From contig JABIWU010000095.1 of assembly GCA_018701395.1 (NCBI GenBank), positions 1 to 56,652 on the forward strand: DNA of 56,652 bases. The letters run 5' to 3'. This document shows, one piece after another, positions 1 through 9,422 of the stretch (positions are counted from its first letter, which is position 1; each line of letters begins with the position of its first letter). The notes under the pieces were generated by a model. It saw only the letters and a program-made list of their open reading frames with translations. It had not been told where the DNA came from and did not search any database. A program made the translations under genes and the position numbers. The DNA comes from Phycisphaerae bacterium (GTDB taxonomy: Bacteria; Planctomycetota; Phycisphaerae; Phycisphaerales; SM1A02).

Positions 1-336
1 ATCAAGTGGACCAGCGATAACCGGAAAAGTAAGTCGGCCGCACGATTCTAACTCTCTTGAAGACATAGCCGAAAGTTGGGCTATTGAATATTCTTCAAAA
101 AATTCTGGCGTGATCGCGCCCTGCATATCTGCGACCATCGCCTGCACAGACTTTTTGCAAAATTCAGGATACGAGCCTGATTCATTTACCATGCCCCCTT
201 GTTGCCCACCCATTCCAAGCGCACATGTTTTACAAGCATTTTTCGATCGCATAGCTTTCAGCAATGCAAAAATGCCGCCTGCTTCTTTTGCTTTCTTTAA
301 AACATAAACAATGGAATGAAAACCGCCAAGAGCCAT
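1..336 (-). CDS. FdhF/YdeP-type molybdopterin oxidoreductase, N-terminal fragment
   Basis: This gene runs off the left edge, so only the first 112 residues are visible, starting at the ATG at 336. The N-terminus MALGGFHSIVYVLKKAKEAG is followed by a Cys-rich segment (CKTCALGMGG near residue 35, CKKS near 60). That Cys-rich, Gly-rich head resembles the N-terminal region of FdhF/YdeP-like molybdopterin oxidoreductases, which are formate-dehydrogenase relatives; the resemblance is from memory of the family. The substrate cannot be inferred because the cofactor-binding body lies outside the window. Only 3 nt separate this start from the stop of the upstream M3 peptidase, so the two are probably co-transcribed. 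Confidence 0.6.
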   Translation of the reverse strand, partial: MALGGFHSIVYVLKKAKEAGGIFALLKAMRSKNACKTCALGMGGQQGGMVNESGSYPEFCKKSVQAMVADMQGAITPEFFEEYSIAQLSAMSSRELESCGRLTFPVIAGPLD

Positions 337-339
337 GTT

Positions 340-2043
340 TTACGCGTGCTTATCTAACTCTTCCGCAACCGTTTTCATCAGTGTCGAAACCATGCTTGTC
401 GTAAAGTCAAATTTTAAACCACAAGCTTCGAAAAGTTCGGGAAGCGTTCTGCTAGCTCCAAGCGAAAGGCCATTCTTGTAGTCTTTGATTGCAGCAGTTG
501 GGTTCTCACGATATTTCAACCACATTTGAAGTGCGCCAAGTTGCGCAATCCCATATTCAACATAATAGAAGGGGACTTCAAACGGATGTAATTGCCGATG
601 CCAAACTGCTTCATGCTCAGATTCAAGGCCAGACCAATCTACTCCACCGCCAAATCGTTCACCAAGTTCAAGCCATTGGGCAGTACGTTCTTCGCAAGTA
701 TGTTCTGGGTTTAAATAAATCCAATGTTGGAAAGCATCAATCGTTGCAACCCACGGCAAAACGCTAACAATTCCTTCAAGGTGTTTTCGAATCGCGCGTT
801 TAATTTCTTCAGGCGAATAAAATTCGTCAAGGAATGGGTAACAAAGTGATTCCATGCTCATCGATGCTACTTCGGCAAATTCAAGGGGTGCGCCCCTGTG
901 CCAAACTAAGTCATCGTGACGACACAACATGTAATGAAAAGCATGACCTGCTTCGTGAACCATCGTGTCAAGATCTCTGGGAAGACCTGCTGCGTTCATA
1001 AAGATAAACGGTTTTCGCTGTCGGTCACGACTTGCTTGATAACCACCTGGGGCTTTACCCTTTCGAGAAGCTAGGTCAAGTGAATATCCTCCGTCTCGCA
1101 TACTGTCAAACATTTCGCCTAGACTTTCATCCATTCGATGAAATAACTTCGATGTTTTTTCAATTAAATCATCTGCAGAATCGAATGGTCTCAACCCGGC
1201 ATGCCCATGTGGGTCAACCGCAAGATCCCATGGTCGTAATGTGTCTAAACCAAGGGCCTGTTTTCGTTCTTCAGCAAGTTTGCGAACAATTGGCATACAC
1301 TCCTTTTCAATTGCTTCGTGGAATGCAAGGCAATCTTCTGGCGTGTAATCAAAACGGTGCTTAACCGCAAACATATAACCACGATACTCTTCAAAGCCCG
1401 CATTGATTGCTGTTTGATTTCTATTCACGACCATCTTGTCGAAAATTGCATCAATTTCTCTGCGATCTTCTAGTCGCCTTTCTGCAACTGCACGCCATGA
1501 TGCTTCTCGTACACTTCTATCTTGATCCTGTTGATACATGCCCATCTGTGGCATCGTGCGTTTTTCGCCATCAAAGTCGACCATCATTGCACCGCAAAGT
1601 TCTGAATATTCTTGTCCTAACTTTGTGTCTTCTGTTTGCAGCGGGACGTTTTCTTCACGAAATATTTCAACGTCAGCAAACCAATCTCGTAGTAAAACGG
1701 CATACCGTTCTTTATCTAACTTGCCAACGTGCTCCGAACTAACAACTTTTTTGTTTAATTCGAAACCAACTTTTTTAAGTTCTGGGTCAACATTTTCTAC
1801 AAAAGACAAAAATGCGTTTTTGATTTCTTCGTTTTCTGTATCGCATGTCATAGCAATATACAAATTAGAACCCGCTTCAGCTGCTGCAGCGTCGAGCTCA
1901 CTTCTGTCTAAAAGAAATTGCTCGAGGCATCCTTCGCACTTAAATTTTCTGTCGAGAAGTGTTTGATAGTATGGCTGCAAACTCTCCCAAGTTGTTGCGT
2001 CTATATCTGCGGGTACAAAATTTGTAATCATCATTGTTGTCAT
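340..2043 (-). CDS. M3 family oligoendopeptidase (PepF-like)
   Basis: This is a zinc metallopeptidase that should cleave short peptides in the cytoplasm. The HExxH zinc site is MVHEAGHAFH, with H363, E364 and H367, and further M3-type sequence follows (EVASMSMESL). The length of 567 aa suits the oligoendopeptidase F group, and no signal peptide is visible. The open frame extends 11 codons upstream to 2076 and would then overlap ispE. I chose the ATG at 2043 because GGAG lies 9 nt upstream. It sits 20 nt behind ispE on the same strand. The family call is strong; substrate preference is unknown. Confidence 0.88.
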   Translation of the reverse strand: MTTMMITNFVPADIDATTWESLQPYYQTLLDRKFKCEGCLEQFLLDRSELDAAAAEAGSNLYIAMTCDTENEEIKNAFLSFVENVDPELKKVGFELNKKVVSSEHVGKLDKERYAVLLRDWFADVEIFREENVPLQTEDTKLGQEYSELCGAMMVDFDGEKRTMPQMGMYQQDQDRSVREASWRAVAERRLEDRREIDAIFDKMVVNRNQTAINAGFEEYRGYMFAVKHRFDYTPEDCLAFHEAIEKECMPIVRKLAEERKQALGLDTLRPWDLAVDPHGHAGLRPFDSADDLIEKTSKLFHRMDESLGEMFDSMRDGGYSLDLASRKGKAPGGYQASRDRQRKPFIFMNAAGLPRDLDTMVHEAGHAFHYMLCRHDDLVWHRGAPLEFAEVASMSMESLCYPFLDEFYSPEEIKRAIRKHLEGIVSVLPWVATIDAFQHWIYLNPEHTCEERTAQWLELGERFGGGVDWSGLESEHEAVWHRQLHPFEVPFYYVEYGIAQLGALQMWLKYRENPTAAIKDYKNGLSLGASRTLPELFEACGLKFDFTTSMVSTLMKTVAEELDKHA

Positions 2044-2063
2044 CTGTAGTATCTCCATGCCAA

Positions 2064-2891
2064 TTACGGCGCGCATGTGTGAGTTGCAATCGCAACTAGT
2101 GTTGTTTCTTTCTGAATTAGCTCGGCAAGTTTTTTTGCCTGTTCAGCATTATCGCAGATTGCGAACATTGTTGAGCCGCTTCCTGAAAGGTGTATCGCCA
2201 AGCCCGTCAATTCCTTCATTGCTTCAAAATCAATTGCTAAACGATGTTCTACCGTAAATGCGGCTTGCATCAAATCGTTACCATCATTAGTCTTTTGAGG
2301 TTCTCCAAGTCCGTCAAAAGCCTTAAACACCTCTGCCGTTGAACAGCCGTAACTTGGAATGATCAATAACAAGTGGACAGTTTCAAAAGCCAGTGGAGTG
2401 ACTTGCTCACCCATGCCGCCAACATTAGCAGTACCCCCAGTTATGAGAAATGGAACATCCGAACCTAATTTTGATGCAATTGGAGCAAGTTCCACGTCTA
2501 AATCAAACATTGCAACGACTGCGCGCAACATTGCCGCAGCATCTGCACTCCCGCCTGCAAGCCCACCGCCGACTGGAATTCGTTTCAAAAGTTTCATTTG
2601 GACGGGCAGTTTACGACCAACTGCCTTTTCAAGCTCTAAATGGGCGCGAACTGCAAGATCTGATTTCAATGGCCAATCTATTTCACGCATAAATGGAGCA
2701 TCTTCGTGCCATAGAATGGCATATATAGAGTGCGAGTGGTCATCAAGACGTGTCAGTTCCAACTCATCAGAAAGGGCAATGGTTGCCATTTTTGAGCAAA
2801 TTGGATGCATCCCATCAGCTTGTACTTCGCCAACTGCTAGTGAAAAGTTCACTTTTGCGTACGCAATTTGTTGGGTCGAGGTGCAGGTCAT
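2064..2891 (-). CDS. ispE: 4-diphosphocytidyl-2-C-methyl-D-erythritol kinase
   Basis: IspE is a GHMP kinase that phosphorylates CDP-methylerythritol with ATP in the non-mevalonate isoprenoid pathway. The ATP-binding motif is PVGGGLAGGSADA at residues 106-118. The N-terminal YAKVNFSL includes the conserved Lys (K13), GSDVPF supplies the central motif, and HLSGSGSTMFA is a typical C-terminal GHMP motif. The length of 275 aa is normal. It is divergent from the AsmA-like gene across about 40 nt. No Shine-Dalgarno is visible, but TATCCT (2904-2899, minus strand) ends 7 nt before the ATG, which suggests an almost leaderless mRNA. Confidence 0.92.
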   Translation of the reverse strand: MTCTSTQQIAYAKVNFSLAVGEVQADGMHPICSKMATIALSDELELTRLDDHSHSIYAILWHEDAPFMREIDWPLKSDLAVRAHLELEKAVGRKLPVQMKLLKRIPVGGGLAGGSADAAAMLRAVVAMFDLDVELAPIASKLGSDVPFLITGGTANVGGMGEQVTPLAFETVHLLLIIPSYGCSTAEVFKAFDGLGEPQKTNDGNDLMQAAFTVEHRLAIDFEAMKELTGLAIHLSGSGSTMFAICDNAEQAKKLAELIQKETTLVAIATHTCAP

Positions 2892-2929
2892 TTCAACAAG
2901 GATACCAGACGGGTATCATGGTAGTTCAC

Positions 2930-5671
2930 ATGAAGAAAAAGAAGGTATTTGGTAGCATTTTGGCCGTTGCGGGAATTCTCGTAATTTGTATATATGTAGT
3001 CGTTCCAATGCTTGCTCAAGGGCTCATCGCCAAGGAATTTGCAAACAATCCCGGCACCACTGTTGGTGAGATTAATGTCTCTTGGGGTGGACCACAATTC
3101 ATTACCAACCTTCATGTATCTGATGCAGCAAGTACAGCAGACATCGATGTTGTAGTAAAAAACAGTTTGTTTTCTTTACTCGTAGGAAATGAACCAATTA
3201 ATGTTGTAGTTACTGGCAACGCAAGTATTGCCCTTCAACAAGATGAAGAAGAAATTGAACAGAGTGAAAACGAAACAGCACAAACTAATACTTTAGTTTC
3301 AACACCAGTACAACAACCTCCACTTGCAATTCCCGCTTTACGTGTTGACATATCACTTTCTAGCTTAACTGTTCATGGTGATGAACCAATCGAATTAAAA
3401 AATGTTCACGCAACTGCGAATGTTGATCCAGGCATGCACTTTACTTCGTCCTTGGTTGCTATTACTGAAACCGGCGGAACTATTGATTTAACCTGCAATG
3501 CTCCAGATCTCTTTACAAAAAGTGGTGAAATAAATTTGAACACAAGTGCAACGTGTGCTTTTTCAATTGTTGATGCGCCGATACCTACTATTAATGGGAT
3601 TGGTGGGTGGTCTGTTTTAAAGTTAGACGGCGAACTTTCTTCTCAAAGTTTACTCGAATCAATAAACATTGGAGCAGAAGGAATCCTCGCTGAATACGAC
3701 ACCCCAAGGGGGTCTATTTTTGTTAAAGCACAGGTCTTAAATGCCGATGGCGAAAATACACCGTACTTATACGAATATAAAAACATTGTTGGAACAATTC
3801 AAATTGAAGACGTTCCTACTTCTATGCTCTCGCCATTTCTCAGTTTGACGGACATCAATATTCTACGAGACCTAGGCCCAACTATGAACTTACACGTTCA
3901 ACGCCGAGTCCAAGGCCCTTCAGTTGAAGTCGCATTTAGCACGGACAACTTCACCCTAAAAAGTTTTGTAGACGCCGGTAGCGGGGCAATTACTGATGCT
4001 TCCTTTGATGCAACAATAAACAGTGATTTACTTGTTGAATTAACAGATGGCGAAGTTTCGGGCGAGGCGCAAGTCGCAGTACACCTTGACCGTCTTCTCC
4101 TTGATACGACAAGTGCAGAAGACAAATCCGAATGCAGTGGAACCATTGAAATTAAAGGAAACCTCCTTCATGCTGCTTCAGACACCTCCATCCAACTTGT
4201 CAAAAGTGATTTTTACGCAACTATACGAACTCGAAGCATTGGTGCAAATGGCAGCGCAATTCTAAACAAAGAAAAAGTTGCGTTTGACATTGCGTTGCAC
4301 TCTTTACATAAAAACAAATTAAACGACATCGGTGATCTTTGGAAAGCGACGGCGAAGCAATTACCAAGAGGAACTGGGAAAGCAACAATAAACAATATTC
4401 CCGCTTCAATTATTGAATCTTATGTAGACAAAGACACGTTTAAAACGATTTCGCACTTCGGAAGTCCAATTTCTGCAAGCGCAAATTTAATACCATCTGG
4501 TTTTAAATTAGAAATAACAAGTGAAAGCAGTACTGCCGTTGGGAACATTTTGTTTGACAACAATGAAATATCTACCGTAGAAAATGCGAAAATAAAAATC
4601 AACTTGTCTGCAAAATCTGCTTCAGAATTATTTGGGGTTTCATTCAAATCAAAATCTGTTTTAAATGCAAACATCGAATCAGTGGACTTGGCTGGGAATG
4701 CTAACTTTGATGCAATTTTTGATGTTGGAAAGCAACACACATTTGTTCAGGGTAAAACAACAAGAAGAAAAAATGAAACTCTTGAATTACAAATGGCGTG
4801 CACAGGTATTGACACGCAACTCCTCGATGCGATTTGTAAAAGCGATGGAATACTACATGACACTCTTGGTGCGCCACTGGCTGTAGAAGTTATCGTTTCA
4901 GATATTCTTGGGAAGCCAGTACTGCAAATGGCTGGAACTGCACCAAATGCGCTGTTTGAAACTGCATTGGTACTAGATAACGACACAATTTCTACCGTAA
5001 AAGATGTGCCTACGACTATTGAACTGCAATTGTCTCCAACACTCACGCAACACCTCTTAAAAGATCTTGGACCCGTACTGGCAGATATTCGTTCTGTGCA
5101 ACACCCAATACAAATGCAAATATCGAATGCATCAGCATCGCTCAACAATGATATATCTGCACTAAACGGCACGATTAACATTGATATTGGCGAAGTAGAA
5201 CTCGACAGTGGTTCATTGACTATGAAACTTCTACCCATGTTCAATACAAAACATGTTGAGCATATCCCAGCATCCTTTGAACCAATTCACATTGTTATCA
5301 ATAATGGAATTGCTAGTTATAAAGAGTTCCGGTTAATACTTGCAAACAAATTTTCTATTCCTTATTCAGGCACAATCAACCTTAATAATAGAAAATTGAA
5401 TTTGCGGTCTGCCATTCCGCTTACTGGTCTTGGATATTCCATCAAAGAGTTGCGGGGCTTGACGGAAGATATTGACGTACCAATAATAATTAAGGGGACG
5501 ATTGATTCTCCGATTGCGAAAGTAGACCCAAAATTTGACTTGGGCAAACTATTGCAAGACGCTGCACTATCTGCTTTTGGCGAAGCAATAGGCGGCGCCC
5601 TTGGCGAAAGAGATGGAGAAGAGGCCCCAAACCCACTTGATCTCTTAGACGAACTATTTGGAGGAAAATAA
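2930..5671 (+). CDS. AsmA-like membrane-anchored protein
   Basis: This 913-aa protein begins with a positively charged start (MKKKK) and one hydrophobic segment at about residues 5-27, followed by a long beta-rich, repetitive extracytoplasmic body. The C-terminal 150 residues (IPLTGLGYSI, VPIIIKGTI) look like the AsmA/DUF748/TamB-like C-terminal region found in proteins thought to help move lipids across the periplasm. An acidic Glu/Gln stretch occurs near residue 110. The frame is open back to 2750 inside antisense ispE; I favour 2930 because a TATCAT hexamer (2914-2919) overlaps the earlier ATG at 2918, and MKKKK is a natural anchor start. The stop overlaps the tag start by one base (TAATG). 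The lipid-transport role is inference. Confidence 0.7.
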   Translation: MKKKKVFGSILAVAGILVICIYVVVPMLAQGLIAKEFANNPGTTVGEINVSWGGPQFITNLHVSDAASTADIDVVVKNSLFSLLVGNEPINVVVTGNASIALQQDEEEIEQSENETAQTNTLVSTPVQQPPLAIPALRVDISLSSLTVHGDEPIELKNVHATANVDPGMHFTSSLVAITETGGTIDLTCNAPDLFTKSGEINLNTSATCAFSIVDAPIPTINGIGGWSVLKLDGELSSQSLLESINIGAEGILAEYDTPRGSIFVKAQVLNADGENTPYLYEYKNIVGTIQIEDVPTSMLSPFLSLTDINILRDLGPTMNLHVQRRVQGPSVEVAFSTDNFTLKSFVDAGSGAITDASFDATINSDLLVELTDGEVSGEAQVAVHLDRLLLDTTSAEDKSECSGTIEIKGNLLHAASDTSIQLVKSDFYATIRTRSIGANGSAILNKEKVAFDIALHSLHKNKLNDIGDLWKATAKQLPRGTGKATINNIPASIIESYVDKDTFKTISHFGSPISASANLIPSGFKLEITSESSTAVGNILFDNNEISTVENAKIKINLSAKSASELFGVSFKSKSVLNANIESVDLAGNANFDAIFDVGKQHTFVQGKTTRRKNETLELQMACTGIDTQLLDAICKSDGILHDTLGAPLAVEVIVSDILGKPVLQMAGTAPNALFETALVLDNDTISTVKDVPTTIELQLSPTLTQHLLKDLGPVLADIRSVQHPIQMQISNASASLNNDISALNGTINIDIGEVELDSGSLTMKLLPMFNTKHVEHIPASFEPIHIVINNGIASYKEFRLILANKFSIPYSGTINLNNRKLNLRSAIPLTGLGYSIKELRGLTEDIDVPIIIKGTIDSPIAKVDPKFDLGKLLQDAALSAFGEAIGGALGERDGEEAPNPLDLLDELFGGK

Positions 5672-6234
5672 TGGCAAGATGCTCGTGGTGCGGAGAGGAT
5701 CCGATTTATGTTGCGTACCACGATGAAGAGTGGGGCGTGCCTGAACATGACGATCAAGCACTCTATGAAAAACTTTGCCTTGATGGTTTTCAGGCAGGAC
5801 TATCGTGGATTATTGTTCTGAAAAAACGAGATAATTTCCGAAATGCATTTGATAATTTTGACCCAGAAAAAATTGTGCGTTACGGCAAACGTGAAGTCAA
5901 TCGACTTCTAAAAGATGCAGGAATAATTCGCAGCCAATCAAAAATAAATGGTGCAATCGCAAATGCAAAAGCTTGGCTTGAAATCATGGAAAGTGGCAAG
6001 GGGTCATTCGATGATTTTTTATGGAAACACGTCAACCATACAACAATTGTAAACAAATGGAAGACTAACTCCCAGATTCCTGCTTCTACTCCGATCAGTG
6101 AAGCGATGGCGAAGGATCTTAAAAAACACAACTTTAAGTTTGTGGGACCTACAATTTGCTATGCATTCATGCAAGCGATAGGCATGGTGAACGACCACGT
6201 CATTGATTGTCCACGATACGCTCAGTTAACTTAG
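5671..6234 (+). CDS. tag: DNA-3-methyladenine glycosylase I
   Basis: Tag excises 3-methyladenine from alkylated DNA to start base-excision repair. At 187 aa it aligns from end to end with the E. coli enzyme as I recall it. The zinc ligands are present as C4 and H17 with H176 and C180 near the C-terminus (DHVIDCP), and base-pocket residues Y16, W21 and W46 are visible. At the position of the catalytic-pocket Glu38 this protein has Asp38 (CLDGFQAGLSW), a conservative but noteworthy change. GGAGG at 5660-5664 gives a strong ribosome-binding site, and the ATG overlaps the previous stop by one base, so it is translated with the AsmA-like gene. Its stop overlaps the opposing Nif3 stop. Confidence 0.93.
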   Translation: MARCSWCGEDPIYVAYHDEEWGVPEHDDQALYEKLCLDGFQAGLSWIIVLKKRDNFRNAFDNFDPEKIVRYGKREVNRLLKDAGIIRSQSKINGAIANAKAWLEIMESGKGSFDDFLWKHVNHTTIVNKWKTNSQIPASTPISEAMAKDLKKHNFKFVGPTICYAFMQAIGMVNDHVIDCPRYAQLT

Positions 6235-7355
6235 AAGTAAGTCCACGGCGACGAGTCTGATGTACTGACCGAAATTGTTGCTTCTGGAAGAAGTTGTAAC
6301 AGTTGTTCTTTTAGTTTTGGCAAATATCCACGCTCACTATTCGTATGGCCTGTCAACATAACGGTGCAACCACGAGCAGTTGCTTCAATAACATTATGAT
6401 GCGTCATTTCGCCAGTGATAAAAACTTCACAGCCATCATCTATAGCTAATTTGCAAACAGAGCCACCAGCGCCAGCACATAAACCGATTGTTTGAACTTG
6501 CGCGCGGTCGTCCTTTCCTGCAGCAGGAGCAACACGTACATAACCAACCCCAAGATGTTTTTTAAGTTTTCTAGCGATCTCATCTAGTTGAAGTGATTTG
6601 TCTAAGTGAAGTCGCCTTCCGATGCCTATTTCGCGTCGTGGTCTTTCACCAAGTTCGTGTACTTCAAGCGCCGGCTCTTCGTAAGGGTGAAATTGACGAA
6701 GCGCTTGAATTGCAAGCGAAAGAGATGCTTTGGAAACAACCATTTCAAATTTACATTCAATCACTCGTTGCAATTCGCCTGCTTCACCACACGCTGGATT
6801 TGTGCCTTGGCCACCAATGAACGTTCCGGTTCCGCTTGTTGTAAAAGAACATTGTTCATAGCTCCCAATTCGACCACAACTAACGCTCGACATCGCGAGC
6901 CGTAGCGATTCTATTTTATCTTCAGGGCAAAAAGTAATTAGTTTGCACTCTTCGTCAGGTGGCAGATTTCCAAATGGGCGAAGTGCGCGAATGTCTCCAT
7001 TGCCGAGGCCCTCAACAATCCAATCATTGACACCGCCTGTTGCAACGTCAAGTGAAGTGTGTGGTGAGTAAACTGCAATCTTATTTGCAATTGCTTCTAA
7101 CACAATACGTTCACTTGCCGAAGAATCTGTCACTGATTTAAGCGGGTGGAAAATTGGTGGGTGGTACGAAACAATGAGATTGCAATTCATCGAAATCGCT
7201 TCTTTTAATACCGATTCCGTCAAATCAATCGTAAGCATAATAGTATTTGCAGGCCATTCTTTTGAACCAACGAGCAAACCCACGTTGTCCCAATCGTTTG
7301 CAAGATAGGTAGGAGCAAATGTTTCAAAAGCCGATATGAGTTGTTCTGTTTTCAT
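6231..7355 (-). CDS. Nif3-like dinuclear metal centre protein (YqfO type)
   Basis: This is a member of the Nif3/YbgI/YqfO family, annotated in databases as 'GTP cyclohydrolase 1 type 2 homolog' but of unsettled function. The N-terminal half has DNVGLLVG and the metal-binding SYHPPIFHPLK. The C-terminal half has FITGEMTHHN and GHTNSERGYLP, which supply the remaining metal ligands. The middle part, about residues 130-245, matches the extra PII/CutA-like insert of the long YqfO type, consistent with the 374-aa length. It is divergent from the BI-1 gene and convergent with tag, with stops overlapping by 3 nt. Confidence 0.87.
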   Translation of the reverse strand: MKTEQLISAFETFAPTYLANDWDNVGLLVGSKEWPANTIMLTIDLTESVLKEAISMNCNLIVSYHPPIFHPLKSVTDSSASERIVLEAIANKIAVYSPHTSLDVATGGVNDWIVEGLGNGDIRALRPFGNLPPDEECKLITFCPEDKIESLRLAMSSVSCGRIGSYEQCSFTTSGTGTFIGGQGTNPACGEAGELQRVIECKFEMVVSKASLSLAIQALRQFHPYEEPALEVHELGERPRREIGIGRRLHLDKSLQLDEIARKLKKHLGVGYVRVAPAAGKDDRAQVQTIGLCAGAGGSVCKLAIDDGCEVFITGEMTHHNVIEATARGCTVMLTGHTNSERGYLPKLKEQLLQLLPEATISVSTSDSSPWTYF

Positions 7356-7404
7356 GATTAATTACGAGTAGAATACAGTAGTCCAACAGAAAGAGGTACA
7401 ACTA

Positions 7405-8229
7405 ATGAGACTCGGAAAAAACATGCTTGAATCAACTAATCCCGCGCTTAGAAACCATGAAGCGTGGCGCGATGGTATTCGTTCCTGTGATACGGTTGAC
7501 ACAGCAACCATTGCAGGAGTAGTGAACAAAACGGGGTTGCTTACTTCTGTTGCAGTTGCAGGGGGTATGTTCGGAATTTGGCTTACCCAAAACCAACCGG
7601 GTCTAGCGTGGCCACTTGGAATTGCGGGCTTTGTAGCAACCATAGTTGTTTACTTTATGATTATGCGAAATCCAGCACGGGCAAAATATACGGCTTGGAT
7701 ATATGCTGCGATACAAGGGGCATTTTTAGGTGCACTAACGCACGCGCTTGATACCGCACTGGCAAATATGGGTTACGTTGCGGTGGGCGGACTAGCGATT
7801 CAAGCATTTGTTATCACCATTAGCGTGTTGATCTCCATGTTGGCACTCTATTATTTTCGAATTCTACAACCAACTAAAAAATTCACAGCCGCAGTCAGTG
7901 TTCTTACACTTGGAATTTTCATTACGTATTTAATTTCGTTTGGAATGTCAATGTTCGGTGCAGAGATGCCATTTCTGTCACTCAGTTCTGCGGCGGCGGG
8001 TGGAAACACGGCCCTCATTGGCATAGGAATTAATCTGTTAATCCTCGGCGTCGCATCACTTTGGCTTATCATTGACTTTGGGGTAGTTGAACAACAAGTT
8101 AAATCTGGTGCACCTAAACAAATGGAATGGTTTTGTGCGTTTATTTTGATGGTAACACTCGTTTGGATTTACCTTGAAGCAGTAAAACTTTGCTTCCGTT
8201 TAGCGCTACTCTTTGGTAATCGTGATTAA
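7405..8229 (+). CDS. Bax inhibitor-1/YccA family integral membrane protein
   Basis: This is a 274-aa polytopic inner-membrane protein with about seven hydrophobic segments. The start region MLESTNPALRNHEAW and the loop YTAWIYAAIQGAFLGALTH match the BaxI_1 branch of the BI-1/YccA superfamily, which is common in bacteria and has been linked to ion leak and stress. The physiological role here is unknown. A ribosome-binding site (AGAGG at 7392-7396) lies 8 nt before the ATG. The gene is divergent from Nif3 across 49 nt and its stop overlaps the ribB-like gene's stop on the other strand by 4 nt. Confidence 0.82.
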   Translation: MRLGKNMLESTNPALRNHEAWRDGIRSCDTVDTATIAGVVNKTGLLTSVAVAGGMFGIWLTQNQPGLAWPLGIAGFVATIVVYFMIMRNPARAKYTAWIYAAIQGAFLGALTHALDTALANMGYVAVGGLAIQAFVITISVLISMLALYYFRILQPTKKFTAAVSVLTLGIFITYLISFGMSMFGAEMPFLSLSSAAAGGNTALIGIGINLLILGVASLWLIIDFGVVEQQVKSGAPKQMEWFCAFILMVTLVWIYLEAVKLCFRLALLFGNRD

Positions 8230-9410
8230 CGATCGCCGTTCGTCACAATTGGAATTTCTTCAACAATATCTATTCCAAAACCGTGCAGCGCCGTAAGGTA
8301 TTTAGGGTGATTTGTTAATAACTTTAGATTTTTTAATCCAAGGTCTCTAATAATCTGCACTCCAGTTCCATAATCACGTCGATCCATTGGCTCTTTAGAT
8401 ACAGTTAAGTCTGGAATATTTACATCTAATTCTGGGCGCTGAATTTTTTGCAATCGATCAATAAACTCATCGCCGTATTGCTCTGGGCGTAAATATATTA
8501 ATGCCCCTCTACCCGCTTCTGAAATCATTCGCAAAGAGGCTCGTAGCTCTCTGCCTGAAGAATGATTGTTAGCATCAAAAATATCTCCCAACAAATTACG
8601 GCGATGAACACGAACTAATGTTGGTTCATCTGACGGCTTTGCACTTCCGTATTGGTCTAGTTCGCCAACATTGCCGACGGTTAACGCCAAATGAGGAACC
8701 GCATCTATTGCGCTGTGATACGCAATTAAATTGAACGTTCCATACGGGGTATCAATTGGCGTACCACAGCGTGGCTCAATTCGTTTAACCAAACTTTCAC
8801 GTGCAAGTCTGTACTCAATGATTTGTTCAACAGAACACATTTTAAAATCGTGTTCTTCGCAAATTTTTTCCAAATCTGGGACACGTGCCATTTCGCCGTC
8901 ATCTTTTACTACTTCGATAATGACCGCAGAGGGCTGCAGTCCAGCAAGTTTGCAAAGGTCTACAGAACCCTCGGTTTGACCGGTTCTTGCAAGTACACCT
9001 CCGTCTCTTGCTCGAAGCGGATTAATGTGACCTGGTCTTACAAAATCGTCGGGGCGGGAATTCAAATCTACAAGAAGTTCAAGGGTCTTCACTCTATCGG
9101 CTGCAGAAATGCCCGTTGATATATTGTGCCTTGGGTGCCCATCTACACTAATTGTAAACGGTGTTCCACGAACGCTAGTATTATCTGCGACCTGCGGACC
9201 GAGTTCTAATCGATCACAATCATCACCCGTCATCGCTACACAAAGATACCCACCGCCAATTCTTGTGAAAAAATTGATAAGTTCTACGTTAATGTGTTCC
9301 GTCGCAACAACGAAATCGCCTTCGTTTTCACGGTTTTCATCATCGATTAAAACAATTACTTTGCCTTGACGCAAGTCTTCCATTATCTCTTCTATCTTTG
9401 CTAATGCCAT
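8226..9410 (-). CDS. ribB: 3,4-dihydroxy-2-butanone 4-phosphate synthase with degenerate GTP cyclohydrolase II domain (RibBX-like)
   Basis: The N-terminal half is a RibB domain that makes the four-carbon riboflavin precursor from ribulose 5-phosphate: DDENRENEGD at 23-32 and RPGH at 125-128. The motif that is usually GHTEA reads TGQTEG, so the metal-ligand His (H153 in E. coli) is Gln145. The C-terminal half, residues 210-394, is recognisable as GTP cyclohydrolase II (GTFNLIAYHS, VRVHRRNLLGDIF), but the Cys zinc site (CX10CXC) is absent: the stretch 272-292 contains no Cys. It therefore resembles RibBX proteins without GTP cyclohydrolase activity. The ATG at 9410 is preferred over 9416 because TAAAAT (9422-9417) lies exactly 6 nt upstream. 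Confidence 0.85.
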   Translation of the reverse strand: MALAKIEEIMEDLRQGKVIVLIDDENRENEGDFVVATEHINVELINFFTRIGGGYLCVAMTGDDCDRLELGPQVADNTSVRGTPFTISVDGHPRHNISTGISAADRVKTLELLVDLNSRPDDFVRPGHINPLRARDGGVLARTGQTEGSVDLCKLAGLQPSAVIIEVVKDDGEMARVPDLEKICEEHDFKMCSVEQIIEYRLARESLVKRIEPRCGTPIDTPYGTFNLIAYHSAIDAVPHLALTVGNVGELDQYGSAKPSDEPTLVRVHRRNLLGDIFDANNHSSGRELRASLRMISEAGRGALIYLRPEQYGDEFIDRLQKIQRPELDVNIPDLTVSKEPMDRRDYGTGVQIIRDLGLKNLKLLTNHPKYLTALHGFGIDIVEEIPIVTNGDR

Positions 9411-9416
9411 CCGCAT

Positions 9417-9422
9417 ATTTTA
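9417..9422 (-). promoter_or_regulatory. Candidate -10 element of ribB-like gene
   Basis: TAAAAT on the minus strand with 6 nt to the preferred ATG at 9410 would put the transcription start on the start codon. It abuts the 34-bp palindrome. No good -35 is visible. Confidence 0.4.

Noticed and set aside
2750-2929. Upstream extension of the AsmA-like frame
   Set aside because: It lies antisense within ispE, has no ribosome-binding site and adds no signal-peptide logic; the MKKKK anchor at 2930 is a natural start.
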